In this document: positions 19,451 through 29,835 of the stretch, one piece after another
How the letters are laid out: each line of letters opens with the position of its first letter
How positions within the stretch are numbered: the first letter of the stretch is position 1
DNA from: Azospirillum oryzae
GTDB taxonomy: Bacteria; Pseudomonadota; Alphaproteobacteria; Azospirillales; Azospirillaceae
NCBI RefSeq assembly: GCF_900177515.1
Contig: NZ_FXAK01000005.1
Location: forward strand, 256,501-320,500
Length of the DNA stretch: 64,000 bases
Direction of reading: 5' to 3'
Position numbers and translations under genes: made by a program
The notes under the pieces: model-generated
Told to the model about the DNA's origin: nothing
The model's input: the letters and a program-made list of their open reading frames with translations, nothing else
Database searches by the model: none

Positions 19451-20590
19451 GTGGAGCGCGTCGATTTTCTGGTGGTCGGGGCCGGCATCGCCGGGGCGTC
19501 CGCCGCCTATGAGCTGGCCGCACAGGGCCGGGTGCTGGTGCTGGAACGCGAATCGCAGCCCGGCTATCACTCGACCGGCCGTTCGGCGGCGCTCTACACC
19601 CAGACCTACGGCCCGGCGCCGATCCGTGCCCTGACGGTGGCGAGCTGGGATTTCTACACCAACCCGCCCGCCGGCTTTACCGAGCACGCGATGCTGACCC
19701 CGCGCGGCGTGATGATCATCGGGCGCGAGGACGAGATCGACCGGCTGGATGCCGAGTACGAGCAGGGCCGGCGGCTCACCCCCTCGGTGGAGCGGTACGA
19801 CCGCGAACAGGTTCTGGCCCGCGCCCCCTTCCTGCGCCCGGATTATGTGGCCGGCGGGGTGTGGGAGCCGGATGCCCGCGACATCGACGTGCACGCCCTG
19901 CACCAGGGCTATCTGCGCGGGTTGAAGGCGCGCGGCGGCCGGGTGGTGACGGATGCCGAGGTGCGGGCGCTCACCCGGCAGGACGGGCTGTGGGTGGCGG
20001 AGACCGGCGCCGGCCGCTTTGCCGCACCGGTGGTGGTGAATGCCGCCGGGGCCTGGGCGGACGAACTGGCGAAGCTGGCCGGGGTCGCCACCGTCGGGCT
20101 GGTGCCGAAGCGGCGCACCGCCATCACCTTCGATCCGGTGTTCGGGGATCCCGCCGACAAGACCGGGCTGGACGGCTGGCCGATGGTGTCGGACGTCGCC
20201 GAGACCTTCTATGTGAAGCCGGATGCCGGCCGGCTGCTGGCCTCCCCCGCCGACCAGACACCGGTCGAGCCCTGCGACGTGCAGCCGGAGGACATCGACG
20301 TCGCCGTCACGGTGGAGCGGCTGGAACAAGCGTCGCGCTTCACCGTTCGGAGATTGGCCCACCGCTGGGCCGGCCTGCGCAGCTTCGTCGCCGACAAGGT
20401 GCCGGTGGTGGGGTTCGCGCCGGATGCGGAGGGGTTCTTCTGGCTGGCTGGCCAGGGCGGCTACGGCATCCAGACCGCCCCGGCCATGGGCCGGACGGCG
20501 GCGGGGCTCGCCACCGGCCGCGGCCTGCCGGAGGATGTGCGGGCGCTGGGCGTGACCGAGTCGGACCTGTCGCCGGCGAGGAAACGATAG
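19451..20590 (+). CDS. FAD-dependent amino-acid oxidoreductase (DAO family)
   Basis: The 379-residue enzyme has an N-terminal dinucleotide-binding motif GAGIAG at 10-15 with the acidic residue of the second strand (LVLERE) and a DAO-type C-terminal FAD contact G-Q-G-G-Y-G-I-Q near 337-344. The S-T-G-R-S-A-A-L segment (about 42-49) is shared with glycine oxidase, sarcosine and D-arginine dehydrogenases, and I would place it nearest the D-arginine/glycine-type dehydrogenases. The substrate is unassigned. The start codon is GTG with AGGAG nine bases upstream. No dehydrogenase partner subunit is present, so it likely acts alone in the cytoplasm or at the inner membrane. Confidence 0.88.
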   Translation: MERVDFLVVGAGIAGASAAYELAAQGRVLVLERESQPGYHSTGRSAALYTQTYGPAPIRALTVASWDFYTNPPAGFTEHAMLTPRGVMIIGREDEIDRLDAEYEQGRRLTPSVERYDREQVLARAPFLRPDYVAGGVWEPDARDIDVHALHQGYLRGLKARGGRVVTDAEVRALTRQDGLWVAETGAGRFAAPVVVNAAGAWADELAKLAGVATVGLVPKRRTAITFDPVFGDPADKTGLDGWPMVSDVAETFYVKPDAGRLLASPADQTPVEPCDVQPEDIDVAVTVERLEQASRFTVRRLAHRWAGLRSFVADKVPVVGFAPDAEGFFWLAGQGGYGIQTAPAMGRTAAGLATGRGLPEDVRALGVTESDLSPARKR

Positions 20591-20624
20591 ACGGGCTTTG
20601 GCTGTCGGGCGAAGGAGGCGTGCG

Positions 20625-21125
20625 ATGTCTGTGCGTCTGGCATCACAAGGGCGGATGGCGAGGAAGGCTCTCGGCGTTGCGGCACTCGCAGCCGCCGCGG
20701 CGCTCGGCGGCTGCGCCAACCCCGCGGCGGACGAGGCGCTGGTGGCGCAGACCGCTCTGATCGGTATGCCCAAGGCGACGCTGCTGTCCTGCGCCGGGGT
20801 GCCGGAACGGCAGGCGACCGTCGACAACCGGGAGTTCTTCACCTACCGCAGTTCCCGCATCGTCTCCTACCCCAGCACGCCACCGCTCGGCTATTATGGC
20901 GGCTGGGGATGGCCCAGCTACGGTTACGGCTATGGCTGGCCGTCTTATGGTTATGAAGTCAACAGCTTCGACTGTGAAGCAACTTTCAGTTTGAGAAACG
21001 GCGTGGTCGAGCGCGTCGTATATGGCGGCGCCAGCGGCGGGTCCACGCGACTTGGTCAATGCTATGCCATCGTCCAGAACTGCATGGCGCTGATTCCGCA
21101 GCAGACAATCAAACCAAGTCCTTGA
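20625..21125 (+). CDS. small outer-membrane lipoprotein with aromatic-rich repeat
   Basis: The 166-residue precursor has a lipoprotein signal peptide ending in the lipobox L-G-G-C, so the mature chain starts at the cysteine near residue 30. A globular segment with K-A-T-L-L-S-C-A-G-V-P resembles SmpA/OmlA-like beta folds that often begin with M-x-K-x-x-L/V. The centre is a Gly/Tyr/Trp/Pro stretch in which G-W-P-S-Y-G-Y occurs twice in tandem. The start is fixed by AAGGAGG six to seven bases upstream. Function is unknown; envelope localisation is firm. It stands between the oxidoreductase and the OmpW gene on the same strand. Confidence 0.8.
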   Translation: MSVRLASQGRMARKALGVAALAAAAALGGCANPAADEALVAQTALIGMPKATLLSCAGVPERQATVDNREFFTYRSSRIVSYPSTPPLGYYGGWGWPSYGYGYGWPSYGYEVNSFDCEATFSLRNGVVERVVYGGASGGSTRLGQCYAIVQNCMALIPQQTIKPSP

Positions 21126-21281
21126 TTTCCTTGTCCATGCGACAACTCGTCACTGTTGCAAAGCTGCTGCATGAGACGTTGATCGGTTGTACACCCCCTA
21201 GTACCCTTACACGGTGTCTGGTAATAGCTCCATCGGCTGATGCCACAGAACAGCAACAACGCATTGCCTGGAGCAGACCCC

Positions 21282-21980
21282 ATGACCATCCTGTCGCGCG
21301 CCGCCGCCGCCCTGCTGGCGACCTCGGCCCTCGTCGCCATTGCTTCCCCGTCGCTCGCTCAGGACTTCAAGGGCAAGTCGGCCGGCGACATCGTCATCCG
21401 TGCGCGCGGCCTGGCCGTGCTGCCGCAGGAAAAGGGCACCCTGAACAACAGCGCGCTGGGTGACATCGGCTCGGCCAAGGTCGGCAACGACTACATCCCC
21501 GAAGTCGACTTCTCCTACTTCTTCACCGACAACATCGCCGCCGAGCTGATCGCCGGCACCAGCCGTCACAAGGTCCGCGGCAACCTGCTGCCGGCGCTGG
21601 GCAGCGGCATCGAAGTCGGCAAGGTCTCCCTGCTGCCGCCGACCCTGACGGTGCAGTACCACTTCATGCCGAAGGAGCGCATCAGCCCGTATGTCGGCGC
21701 CGGCATCAACTACACCCTGTTCTACAACGAGGATTCGGCCAACAACCCGAACTCGGCCGGTCTGCGCATCACCGACGTCGAGTACAAGAACCGCTTCGGC
21801 TGGGCCCTGCAGGCCGGTGTCGACGTTGCCCTGACCGGCAACTGGTCGCTGAACCTCGACGTCAAGAAGATCTTCCTGAAGACCGACGTCACCGCGACCG
21901 TCAACGGCGCGCTGCCGGTCACCTCGAAGGTCACGCTGGACCCGTGGCTGGTCGGCGTCGGCGTCGGCTACCGCTTCTAA
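21282..21980 (+). CDS. ompW: OmpW family outer-membrane beta-barrel protein
   Basis: OmpW proteins form eight-stranded barrels with a hydrophobic channel and respond to stress and oxygen. The 232-residue precursor has a signal peptide cleaved near A26 (S-L-A), D-I-V-I-R-A-R-G and V-D-F-S-Y-F-F-T-D-N-I-A-A-E-L strands typical of OmpW, the S-P-Y-V-G-A-G-I-N-Y-T strand, and a terminal aromatic (Y-R-F) for barrel assembly. Codon choice is strikingly uniform (GCC, AAG, CTG, GGC), which suggests high expression. ATG 21282 has GGAG about ten bases upstream. A strong intrinsic terminator follows, so it is probably monocistronic. Confidence 0.93.
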   Translation: MTILSRAAAALLATSALVAIASPSLAQDFKGKSAGDIVIRARGLAVLPQEKGTLNNSALGDIGSAKVGNDYIPEVDFSYFFTDNIAAELIAGTSRHKVRGNLLPALGSGIEVGKVSLLPPTLTVQYHFMPKERISPYVGAGINYTLFYNEDSANNPNSAGLRITDVEYKNRFGWALQAGVDVALTGNWSLNLDVKKIFLKTDVTATVNGALPVTSKVTLDPWLVGVGVGYRF

Positions 21981-22014
21981 GGCCCGATTCGGGAGCAATC
22001 CCGGCAATCGGAAG

Positions 22015-22055
22015 GACGGCCTTCCCCATCCGGGGGAGGCCGTCTTTTTCTTTTT
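22015..22055 (+). terminator. intrinsic terminator after ompW
   Basis: GACGGCCT...AGGCCGTC form a long GC-rich stem followed by a near-continuous T-run (TTTTTCTTTTT) on the plus strand, 35 bases after the ompW stop. Confidence 0.92.
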
Positions 22056-22131
22056 GCCGTCAGCCTTGCGGATTGTACGGTTATCCCCATGATTCTCCTA
22101 TAGGGGTCAACGGAAGGGAGGCCGTACAGCC

Positions 22132-22566
22132 ATGCATGTTGCAGCCGTCTTGAAGCGCAAGGGCAACCGGATCGTCTCCGCCGCGCCGGACGATACCGTG
22201 GCCGCCGTCACCCGTCTGCTGACCGAGCACCGGATCGGCGCCGTGCTGGTGACGAATGACGACGGGCTGCCGGTCGGCATCCTGTCGGAACGCGACATCG
22301 TGCGTGCCGTCGCCCGCGACGGTGCAGCCGCGCTGGATCGCCCGGCGGCCGACCTGATGACGCGGGAACTGATCACCGCCACCCCCACCGATACCGTCGC
22401 CGACATGATGGCGGTGATGACCCAGCGGCGCATCCGCCATGTGCCCATCGTCGAGTCCGGCCGGGTCGTCGGCGTGATCAGCATCGGCGACGTGGTGAAG
22501 GCCCGCATCGACGACGCCGAGTTGGAGGTCGAATCGCTGCGGGGCTATGTCGCCGGCATGGGATGA
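22132..22566 (+). CDS. tandem CBS-domain protein
   Basis: The 144-residue cytosolic protein is two CBS domains (about 10-60 and 75-128) and nothing else. Each has the strand-helix pattern with H-R-I-G-A-V-L-V and R-R-I-R-H-V-P-I and the nucleotide-contact G-I-L-S-E-R-D-I and G-V-I-S-I-G-D-V. Such stand-alone pairs bind adenine nucleotides and regulate a partner enzyme or channel, but no partner is linked here. A GGGAGG lies 11 bases before the ATG. The gene ends before a bidirectional terminator shared with the convergent response-regulator gene. Confidence 0.92.
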   Translation: MHVAAVLKRKGNRIVSAAPDDTVAAVTRLLTEHRIGAVLVTNDDGLPVGILSERDIVRAVARDGAAALDRPAADLMTRELITATPTDTVADMMAVMTQRRIRHVPIVESGRVVGVISIGDVVKARIDDAELEVESLRGYVAGMG

Positions 22567-22604
22567 GAGCAGGGGGTGAGGCAAGCCGCGCCGCCTGAAA
22601 CGCG

Positions 22605-22638
22605 AAAGGACCCGCCGGAGCGCTCCGGCGGGTCCTTT
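22605..22638. terminator. bidirectional intrinsic terminator
   Basis: A perfect 17-base-arm palindrome, beginning AAAGGACCCGCCGG and ending with its complement and TTT, sits between the convergent CBS and response-regulator genes. It offers an A-tract on one side and a T-tract on the other, so it can terminate both transcripts. Confidence 0.92.
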
Positions 22639-22661
22639 CATTTTGCTCGGGAAGAGCGGCG

Positions 22662-23315
22662 TCAGGCCGAATGCGACTGCGGGAAGGCCATCGCCGCCTG
22701 GGTGCGGTTGCGCACGCCCAGCGACTTGAAGATCGCCGTCATGTGGATCTTCACCGTTCCTTCGGACAGGCCCAACTCGTGGGCGATCTGCTTGTTCGAC
22801 TTGCCTTCGCGCAGACGGTCCAGCACCTCGCGCTGACGCTGGGTCAGCAACTGCTCCAACTGCGGATCGGTCGGCGGGATCACGCCGCCCGCGCCACGCT
22901 GGTCGGGCTCCACCCCCTCGCGCAGGACCGTCGCCGGCACATAGACGCCGCCGGAGAAGATCAGGTCGAGCGCGCTCAGCATGATCTTCACGCTGGAGGA
23001 TTTCGGGATGTAACCGGCGGCACCGTTCTCCAGCGCCTCCCGCACGTCGGCCTGTGCCTCCGACGCCGACACGACCACGACCTTCGCGTTCGGCTGCCGA
23101 TCGCGCAGCATGCCGATGCCTGAGAAGCCGGGCCAGCCGGGCATGCGCAGGTCGGTCAGAACAAGGTCATAGGCCTCGTCCTTCGACGCCGCCATATCCA
23201 GAAGCTCGTCGAAATTGCTAGCCTCCGCAAAGGTAGCATTATCGCGAAGCTGCTCAAGCAGACGGCGAAGACCTTCCCGGAACAGGACGTGATCATCACC
23301 GATCAGGATCTTCAT
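22662..23315 (-). CDS. NarL/FixJ-type response regulator (REC + LuxR HTH)
   Basis: The 217-residue regulator has a receiver domain with acidic D7/D8, phospho-acceptor D55 in LVLTDLRMPG and K105 in the P-K-S-S switch, and a LuxR-type helix-turn-helix at about 150-210 with L-T-x-R-Q-R-E-V-L and the recognition helix E-G-T-V-K-I-H. A roughly 25-residue linker separates the two. No histidine kinase is adjacent, so it is an orphan whose partner must be encoded elsewhere; the kinase at 38069-39727 is not linked. A candidate promoter lies upstream at 23455-23483. Confidence 0.95.
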   Translation of the reverse strand: MKILIGDDHVLFREGLRRLLEQLRDNATFAEASNFDELLDMAASKDEAYDLVLTDLRMPGWPGFSGIGMLRDRQPNAKVVVVSASEAQADVREALENGAAGYIPKSSSVKIMLSALDLIFSGGVYVPATVLREGVEPDQRGAGGVIPPTDPQLEQLLTQRQREVLDRLREGKSNKQIAHELGLSEGTVKIHMTAIFKSLGVRNRTQAAMAFPQSHSA

Positions 23316-23454
23316 CGCTCAAACTCCCGAACCATGCCTGCCCCTCCGAAAGACGCCCCAAGGGCTTGAGAAAAGGAGGGGGCTGTCGCCACCCGCATAT
23401 TCCCTAAAATCCAAAGGATATAGCAGGCACCGGCCGAACGTAATCTCTATTGAG

Positions 23455-23483
23455 ATGTAACACGCAGGGACGAGAGGCGACAA
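23455..23483 (-). promoter_or_regulatory. candidate sigma-70 promoter of the response-regulator gene
   Basis: On the minus strand TTGTCG is followed after 17 bases by TTACAT, about 140 bases before the start codon. The match is partial (4 of 6 and 3 of 6 to consensus), so this is a candidate only. Confidence 0.3.
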
Positions 23484-23615
23484 CCGGAAATTAACTTTTG
23501 TCACCGCTCCGACGGCCTAGCGGATAGGGGCAACACTTCCCAGGAGTGATATTTCTAAAGCGCTATGACAATTTTAGATCAATGTGCGAATGCGCCGCTG
23601 GATCTTGAAATATAT

Positions 23616-23661
23616 AAAAAAAGCGCCGGCCGGTGCCGTTTTCGGGCACCGCACCGGCGTT
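23616..23661 (-). terminator. intrinsic terminator of the fatty-acid degradation operon
   Basis: On the minus strand a GC-rich hairpin built from GCCGGTGC and GCACCGGC arms is followed directly by seven T residues. It lies about 50 bases after the stop of the acyl-CoA dehydrogenase gene. Confidence 0.85.
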
Positions 23662-23708
23662 GTAGTCGCACGCCCCGGAGGACGAAAGGACGCGGATCGA
23701 CCGACTTG

Positions 23709-25499
<1,791 letters not shown>

Positions 25500-25515
25500 C
25501 TCTCGTTCCTCCCCC

Positions 25516-27870
25516 TCAGTTCCGCAGCGGCTTGCCGGTGAGCAGCATGTGCTCGATCCGGTCGATGGTGCCGCCGGTGCGCACCAGCCCCATGAACGCC
25601 TCGCGCTCCAGCCGCAGGACAAGGTCCTCGCCGACCGGCTTGGAGATGTCTGCCTCCTCGCCGCCGCTCAGCACCTCGGCCAGCGCGGCGCAGACCACCT
25701 TGTCGTGCGGCGTGACCTTGCCCTGCAAGGCGAAGCCTTCCACCGCCAGTTCCATCGCCGCCTTGGCGCTGGGACCGGGCAGGACGTAGGCCGTGGTCTT
25801 CTCCGGCGGGGTGTAGGTCTCCGCCAGTTCCAGCGCCTTGGACTTGGCGTCGGCCAGCAGGCGGTCGCGGTTCATGGTGATGCCGTCGGTGGCGCGGAAA
25901 TACAGCAGCTCCTTGGCCTCGGCCGCCGACTTGGCGACGGTGGCGGTGCTGATGATCTCGAAGGCCTTGGCGATGCCGGGCATCGGGCCGCGCGGCGCCT
26001 TCGGATTGGTCTGATGGCGGGCCAGCATCTCGGTGCAGCCGCCCCAGGCCGGGATCAGGCCGACGCCGACCTCGACGAGGCCGACATAGGTCTCGGCATG
26101 GGCCTGGACATGGTCGGAATGCAGCAGGATCTCGCAGCCGCCGCCCAATGCCATGCCGCTGGGCGCCGCCACCACCGGGAAGGGGGCGTATTTCAGCGCA
26201 CGGTAGGTGCGCTGGCCGCCCTCCACCATCTCCTCGATCTGCGGCCATAGGCCGATGTTCAGCGCGAACAGGGCGAGGCCCAGATTGGCGCCGACCGAGA
26301 AATTGTCGGCCTCGTTGTGGATGACCAGCGCCTTCCAATCACCCTTGCCGTCGCCGATCAGGCGCATCGCCTTCTCGTAGGCGGCCATGATGTCGGCGTC
26401 GACCGCGTTCATCTTGCTGGTGAACTCGACGCACAGCACGCCGTCGCCGATGTCCCACAGGCTGGCCGAGCCGTTCTTCCACACCGGCTTGCCGGCTGCC
26501 CGCTTGATGTCCGACAGCAGCAGCACGCCGTCCGGACGCACCACAGTGTCGTAGACGCCGGAGGTCGTCAGGTGCTGGAGCTTGCCGTCCTCCACCCGGT
26601 AGAAGGGGCGACCCGCGGCCGTCTCGACCAGCGCCGGGACCGGGATGCCTTCCGAGCGGCACAGCTCGGCGAACCACTCGGTGCCCAGCCGGTCGATCAG
26701 CTCGAACGGACCCTGCTTCCAGTTGTAGCCGAGGCGCATGCCCTCATCGACCGCCACGATGCTGTCGGCGATCTCCGGCACCAGGCTGGCGGCGTAGGCC
26801 AGAGTCTGCGCCAGGACGCGGCGGGCGAAGCGGCCGCCCTTGTCCGGGTGCTCGCACAGCTTGCGCAGGTCGCGGCCGGCGGCAGACACGCTGTCCAGCC
26901 GCGCCTTCTGCGACGGGGCGTACTCGCCGGTCTGGAGGTTGACAGACTCCTTCACCTTGCCGCCGCCGGCCTTGTTGATACGGTAAAAGCCGCCCTTGCC
27001 CTTGCGGCCGGTATAGCCCTCCGCGATCATCTTGGTGATGACCGGGTGTTCGCGCATCTGGCCGCGATAGGCGTCATTGGCCGGCAGGGTGGCCGACATA
27101 CTCTTGGCGATGTGCGGCATCAGGTCCAGCCCGACGAGGTCCATCAGGCCGAAGACGCCGGTCTTGGGGATGCCCATCGGACGGCCGCCGACGGCGTCCG
27201 CCTCCTCCACCGTCAGCCCCAGATCGACCGCGGCGTTGACCGCGGCCTGGATCCAGAAGACGCCGATGCGGTTGGCGATGAAGCCCGGCGTGTCCTTGCA
27301 GTGGACCACACCCTTGCCGAGCCGGCGGTCGCAGACCTCGGCGATGGCGGCCAGCGCGTCGGCCCGGGTGTCGGCGCCGCCGACGATCTCCAGCAGCCGC
27401 ATGTAGCGCGGCGGGTTGAAGAAGTGGGTGATCAGGAAGTCGCGACGGAACTGCTCGCTCTGGCCGTCCGTCAATACCGCCAGCGGGATGGTGGAGGTGT
27501 TGGACGACACCACCGAGCCCGCCTTGCGCACCGGATCGATGCGCTTGTAGAGGTCGGCCTTGATCGCCGGGTTCTCGACGATGGCCTCGACGATCCAGTC
27601 GACGTCGGCCAGCAGGTTCAGGTCATCCTCGAGATTGCCGGGCGTGATCAGCTTGGCGTTCTTGGGATGCATGAAGGGGGCCGGGTCGGTCTTCAGCATC
27701 TTCGCCACGGCACCCTTGGCGATGGCGCTGCGGTCGGCACCTTCCTTGGCCGAGCCCTCCTTCGCCGGAATGTCGAGCAGGACGCAGGGGATGCCGGCGT
27801 TGGCGAAATGGGCGGCGATGCCGGCGCCCATCACGCCCGCACCGATCACGGCGGCGCGTTCGATCTTCAT
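25516..27870 (-). CDS. 3-hydroxyacyl-CoA dehydrogenase / enoyl-CoA hydratase, FadN-type
   Basis: This 784-residue bifunctional enzyme hydrates enoyl-CoA and oxidises the 3-hydroxyacyl-CoA. Its domain order is dehydrogenase first (NAD loop GAGVMGAG at 10-17, F-F-N-P motif near 147, two helical HAD domains to about 480) and hydratase/isomerase last (N-F-S-V-G-A-N-L and the oxyanion loop G-M-A-L-G-G-G-C, about 510-620). E. coli FadB and FadJ have the opposite order, so this is the FadN type known from Bacillus subtilis. The gene is 25 bases after the thiolase stop and 17 before the acyl-CoA dehydrogenase start, supporting one transcript. Confidence is high for both activities. Confidence 0.95.
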   Translation of the reverse strand: MKIERAAVIGAGVMGAGIAAHFANAGIPCVLLDIPAKEGSAKEGADRSAIAKGAVAKMLKTDPAPFMHPKNAKLITPGNLEDDLNLLADVDWIVEAIVENPAIKADLYKRIDPVRKAGSVVSSNTSTIPLAVLTDGQSEQFRRDFLITHFFNPPRYMRLLEIVGGADTRADALAAIAEVCDRRLGKGVVHCKDTPGFIANRIGVFWIQAAVNAAVDLGLTVEEADAVGGRPMGIPKTGVFGLMDLVGLDLMPHIAKSMSATLPANDAYRGQMREHPVITKMIAEGYTGRKGKGGFYRINKAGGGKVKESVNLQTGEYAPSQKARLDSVSAAGRDLRKLCEHPDKGGRFARRVLAQTLAYAASLVPEIADSIVAVDEGMRLGYNWKQGPFELIDRLGTEWFAELCRSEGIPVPALVETAAGRPFYRVEDGKLQHLTTSGVYDTVVRPDGVLLLSDIKRAAGKPVWKNGSASLWDIGDGVLCVEFTSKMNAVDADIMAAYEKAMRLIGDGKGDWKALVIHNEADNFSVGANLGLALFALNIGLWPQIEEMVEGGQRTYRALKYAPFPVVAAPSGMALGGGCEILLHSDHVQAHAETYVGLVEVGVGLIPAWGGCTEMLARHQTNPKAPRGPMPGIAKAFEIISTATVAKSAAEAKELLYFRATDGITMNRDRLLADAKSKALELAETYTPPEKTTAYVLPGPSAKAAMELAVEGFALQGKVTPHDKVVCAALAEVLSGGEEADISKPVGEDLVLRLEREAFMGLVRTGGTIDRIEHMLLTGKPLRN

Positions 27871-27895
27871 GGTTTTTCCTCCCCGATCCCGTTCG

Positions 27896-29032
27896 TCAGA
27901 CCGCTTCCAGGATGGTGGCGATGCCCTGACCGCCGCCGATGCACTGGGTGGCCAGCGCGAATTGCTTGCCTTCGCGCTTCAGCAGGGCCGCGGCCTTGCC
28001 GGTGATGCGGGCGCCGGTGGCCCCCAGCGGATGGCCGAGCGCCAGTGCGCCGCCGTCCGGGTTGATGCGGGACGGGTCGATGTCGAGATCGCGCATGCAG
28101 GCGATGGCCTGGGACGAGAAGGCCTCGTTGATCTCGATGATGTCGATGTCGTTGATCGACAGGCCGGCGCGGGCCAGCGCCTTGCGGGTGGCCGGGACCG
28201 GGCCCAGCCCCATCAGCTCCGGCGCGCAGCCGGCGACGGCGACCGAGCGGATCTTCGCCAGGATCGGCAGGCCGTTGGCGCGGGCGTATTCCTCGGTCGT
28301 CACCAGCACGGCGGCGGCGCCGTCGGTCAGCGGCGAGGAGGTGCCGGCGGTCACCGTGCCGTCGGCGATGAAGGCCGGCTTCAGGCCCGACAGCCCTTCG
28401 GCGGTGGTGCCGGGGCGGATGCAGCCGTCCTTGTCGACCAGACCGGCCGGGGTCTGGATACCGACGATCTCGTCGGCCATGCGGCCGGCGGCCTGGGCCT
28501 CCGCCGCCTTGGCGTGGGAGGCGACGGCAAGGGCTTCCTGCTCGGCACGGGAAACGGCGTATTTGCGGGCGACATTCTCCGCCGTGATGCCCATGGAGCA
28601 GTAGGCTTCCGGATAGGAGGCCTTCAGCGCCGGGTTCGGCATCGGGTTGAAGCCCATGATCGGCACGCGGGTCATCGATTCGACACCGCCGCAGATGAAG
28701 ACCTCGCCGGCGCCCATCTGGATGGCGCCCGCCGCCTGATGGATCGACTGCATGGAGGAGCCGCAATAGCGGTTCACCGTGGTGGCCGCCGCGGTCTGCG
28801 GCAGCTTGGCCAGGAAAGCGATGCTGCGGGCGACGTTCAGGCCCTGCTCGCCCTCGGGGAAGGAGCAGCCGACGATCACATCCTCGATGTCATCGGTCTT
28901 CAGGCCGGTGCGCTCCACCAGCGCCGCGAAGACGCGGGCCAGCAGATCGTCGGGGCGGACCTTGGTCAGCTCGCCCTTGTGGGCGAAGGCGAAGGGCGAA
29001 CGGGCATAACCGGCGATGACGACCGACTTCAT
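27896..29032 (-). CDS. acetyl-CoA acyltransferase (thiolase, FadA-like)
   Basis: The 378-residue thiolase cleaves 3-ketoacyl-CoA with CoA to acetyl-CoA and a shortened acyl-CoA. The catalytic nucleophile C90 lies in NRYCGSSMQ, the general-base H334 in GHPLGATGAR and the second cysteine C364 in QCIGGGQG. Placed before a FadN-type enzyme and an acyl-CoA dehydrogenase it most likely works as the degradative FadA and not in polyhydroxybutyrate synthesis. Its ATG overlaps the TGA of the regulator gene (ATGA), which points to translational coupling with the MerR-type regulator. Note that the frame stays open upstream, but that part belongs to the regulator. Confidence 0.95.
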   Translation of the reverse strand: MKSVVIAGYARSPFAFAHKGELTKVRPDDLLARVFAALVERTGLKTDDIEDVIVGCSFPEGEQGLNVARSIAFLAKLPQTAAATTVNRYCGSSMQSIHQAAGAIQMGAGEVFICGGVESMTRVPIMGFNPMPNPALKASYPEAYCSMGITAENVARKYAVSRAEQEALAVASHAKAAEAQAAGRMADEIVGIQTPAGLVDKDGCIRPGTTAEGLSGLKPAFIADGTVTAGTSSPLTDGAAAVLVTTEEYARANGLPILAKIRSVAVAGCAPELMGLGPVPATRKALARAGLSINDIDIIEINEAFSSQAIACMRDLDIDPSRINPDGGALALGHPLGATGARITGKAAALLKREGKQFALATQCIGGGQGIATILEAV

Positions 29033-29520
29033 GAGTGCTTCTCCTCCATGTCCTGCGTCTCCGTGATGCCGTTGCGGCGAAGATGCTCGGAGATCTGGGT
29101 GTCGATGGTGCACAGCTCCGCCAGCGTCTGTTTGACGTCGGCCAGCTGCTGTTCAAGCGCGGAAATCCGGCGGCGCGCGATCGTGCGCATGTAGCGCATC
29201 TGTTCGATCTGGGCGTCGTCGGTGTCGTAGAGGTTCAGGAAATCCTTGATCTCGGCCAGGCTGAAGCCCAGCCGCTTGCCCCGGCAGATCAGCGCCAGAC
29301 GGGCGCGGTCGCGGTGGCCGTACACGCGGGCGCTGCCGATCCGCTCGGGAGACAGCAGTCCTTCATCCTCGTAATGGCGGATGGTGCGGTGGGTCAGACC
29401 GAACTCCCCGGCCAATTCGCCGATGGCAAGGCGCGGTTCACAGCCATGGCCGTCCGGCCTGCCGCCCTCCCCCGCCTCCATCGAACCCATGCTGACCGAA
29501 AGCCGATCCAAGCTGCCCAC
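29029..29520 (-). CDS. MerR-family transcriptional regulator of the fatty-acid/acyl-CoA operon
   Basis: The 163-residue regulator has an N-terminal winged helix-turn-helix (about 31-60, with L-T-H-R-T-I-R-H-Y-E-D-E-G-L-L) and a long C-terminal coiled coil (about 105-145), but no cysteine effector cluster, so it is not a metal sensor. Similar regulators of the LiuR type control acyl-CoA or branched-chain amino-acid catabolism. It is the first gene of the operon and overlaps the thiolase start. A promoter with a palindrome typical of MerR targets sits just upstream, suggesting autoregulation. The start is uncertain: GTG 29520, ATG 29490 and ATG 29481 are all in frame and none has a clear ribosome site. 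Confidence 0.85.
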   Translation of the reverse strand: MGSLDRLSVSMGSMEAGEGGRPDGHGCEPRLAIGELAGEFGLTHRTIRHYEDEGLLSPERIGSARVYGHRDRARLALICRGKRLGFSLAEIKDFLNLYDTDDAQIEQMRYMRTIARRRISALEQQLADVKQTLAELCTIDTQISEHLRRNGITETQDMEEKHS

Positions 29521-29835
29521 TCCCTTCCCTGACGTTTACGTAAAGGTAAAGTCGATGCCGCTTGCTGTCAACTGGCTTGTTGACCATGCGAACCAGTTCG
29601 GCGTACTGGGCGCCGCCAACGGTTTAGCCATGAACCGGTGCGGCGCGCCCGCGCAGTGACAGGATGCCACGCCCCGGCATAGGTGGCGGTTATGGCAGGC
29701 TTTGCAGCGAGCGCGCGCATCGGTCCATTTCCCCTGTCGATATGGGGATGGAATGCGGCGCCGGACAGACGGCCAGAAGGCCGCGGCGAACTTCAAGGTT
29801 TCGGGCAGATCGGGATAGGGTACGGGAGACAACCC
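29521..29835. other. intergenic region with MerR promoter; no gene seen
   Basis: About 315 bases between the MerR-type gene and the small membrane protein gene. The first 50 bases hold the promoter/operator described separately. The rest is ordinary GC-rich sequence, with a purine-rich ribosome site for the downstream gene at its end. Confidence 0.6.
29535..29571 (-). promoter_or_regulatory. promoter with palindromic MerR-type operator
   Basis: On the minus strand a perfect -35 TTGACA (29566-29571) is followed after 17 bases by TACCTT (29543-29548). The perfect palindrome TTTACGTAAA (29535-29544) overlaps the -10 and is preceded by a further half-site-like TTTACC. The position directly before the MerR-type gene suggests it is that regulator's own binding site; binding is inferred. 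Confidence 0.6.

Larger units (their letters stand above)
23316..23708. other. intergenic region between response regulator and acyl-CoA dehydrogenase genes
   Basis: About 390 bases without a convincing gene. The half near 23316-23570 is relatively AT-rich and holds the likely promoter of the response-regulator gene; the half near 23616 holds the terminator of the fatty-acid operon. Short open frames here have no conserved features or ribosome sites. Confidence 0.6.
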
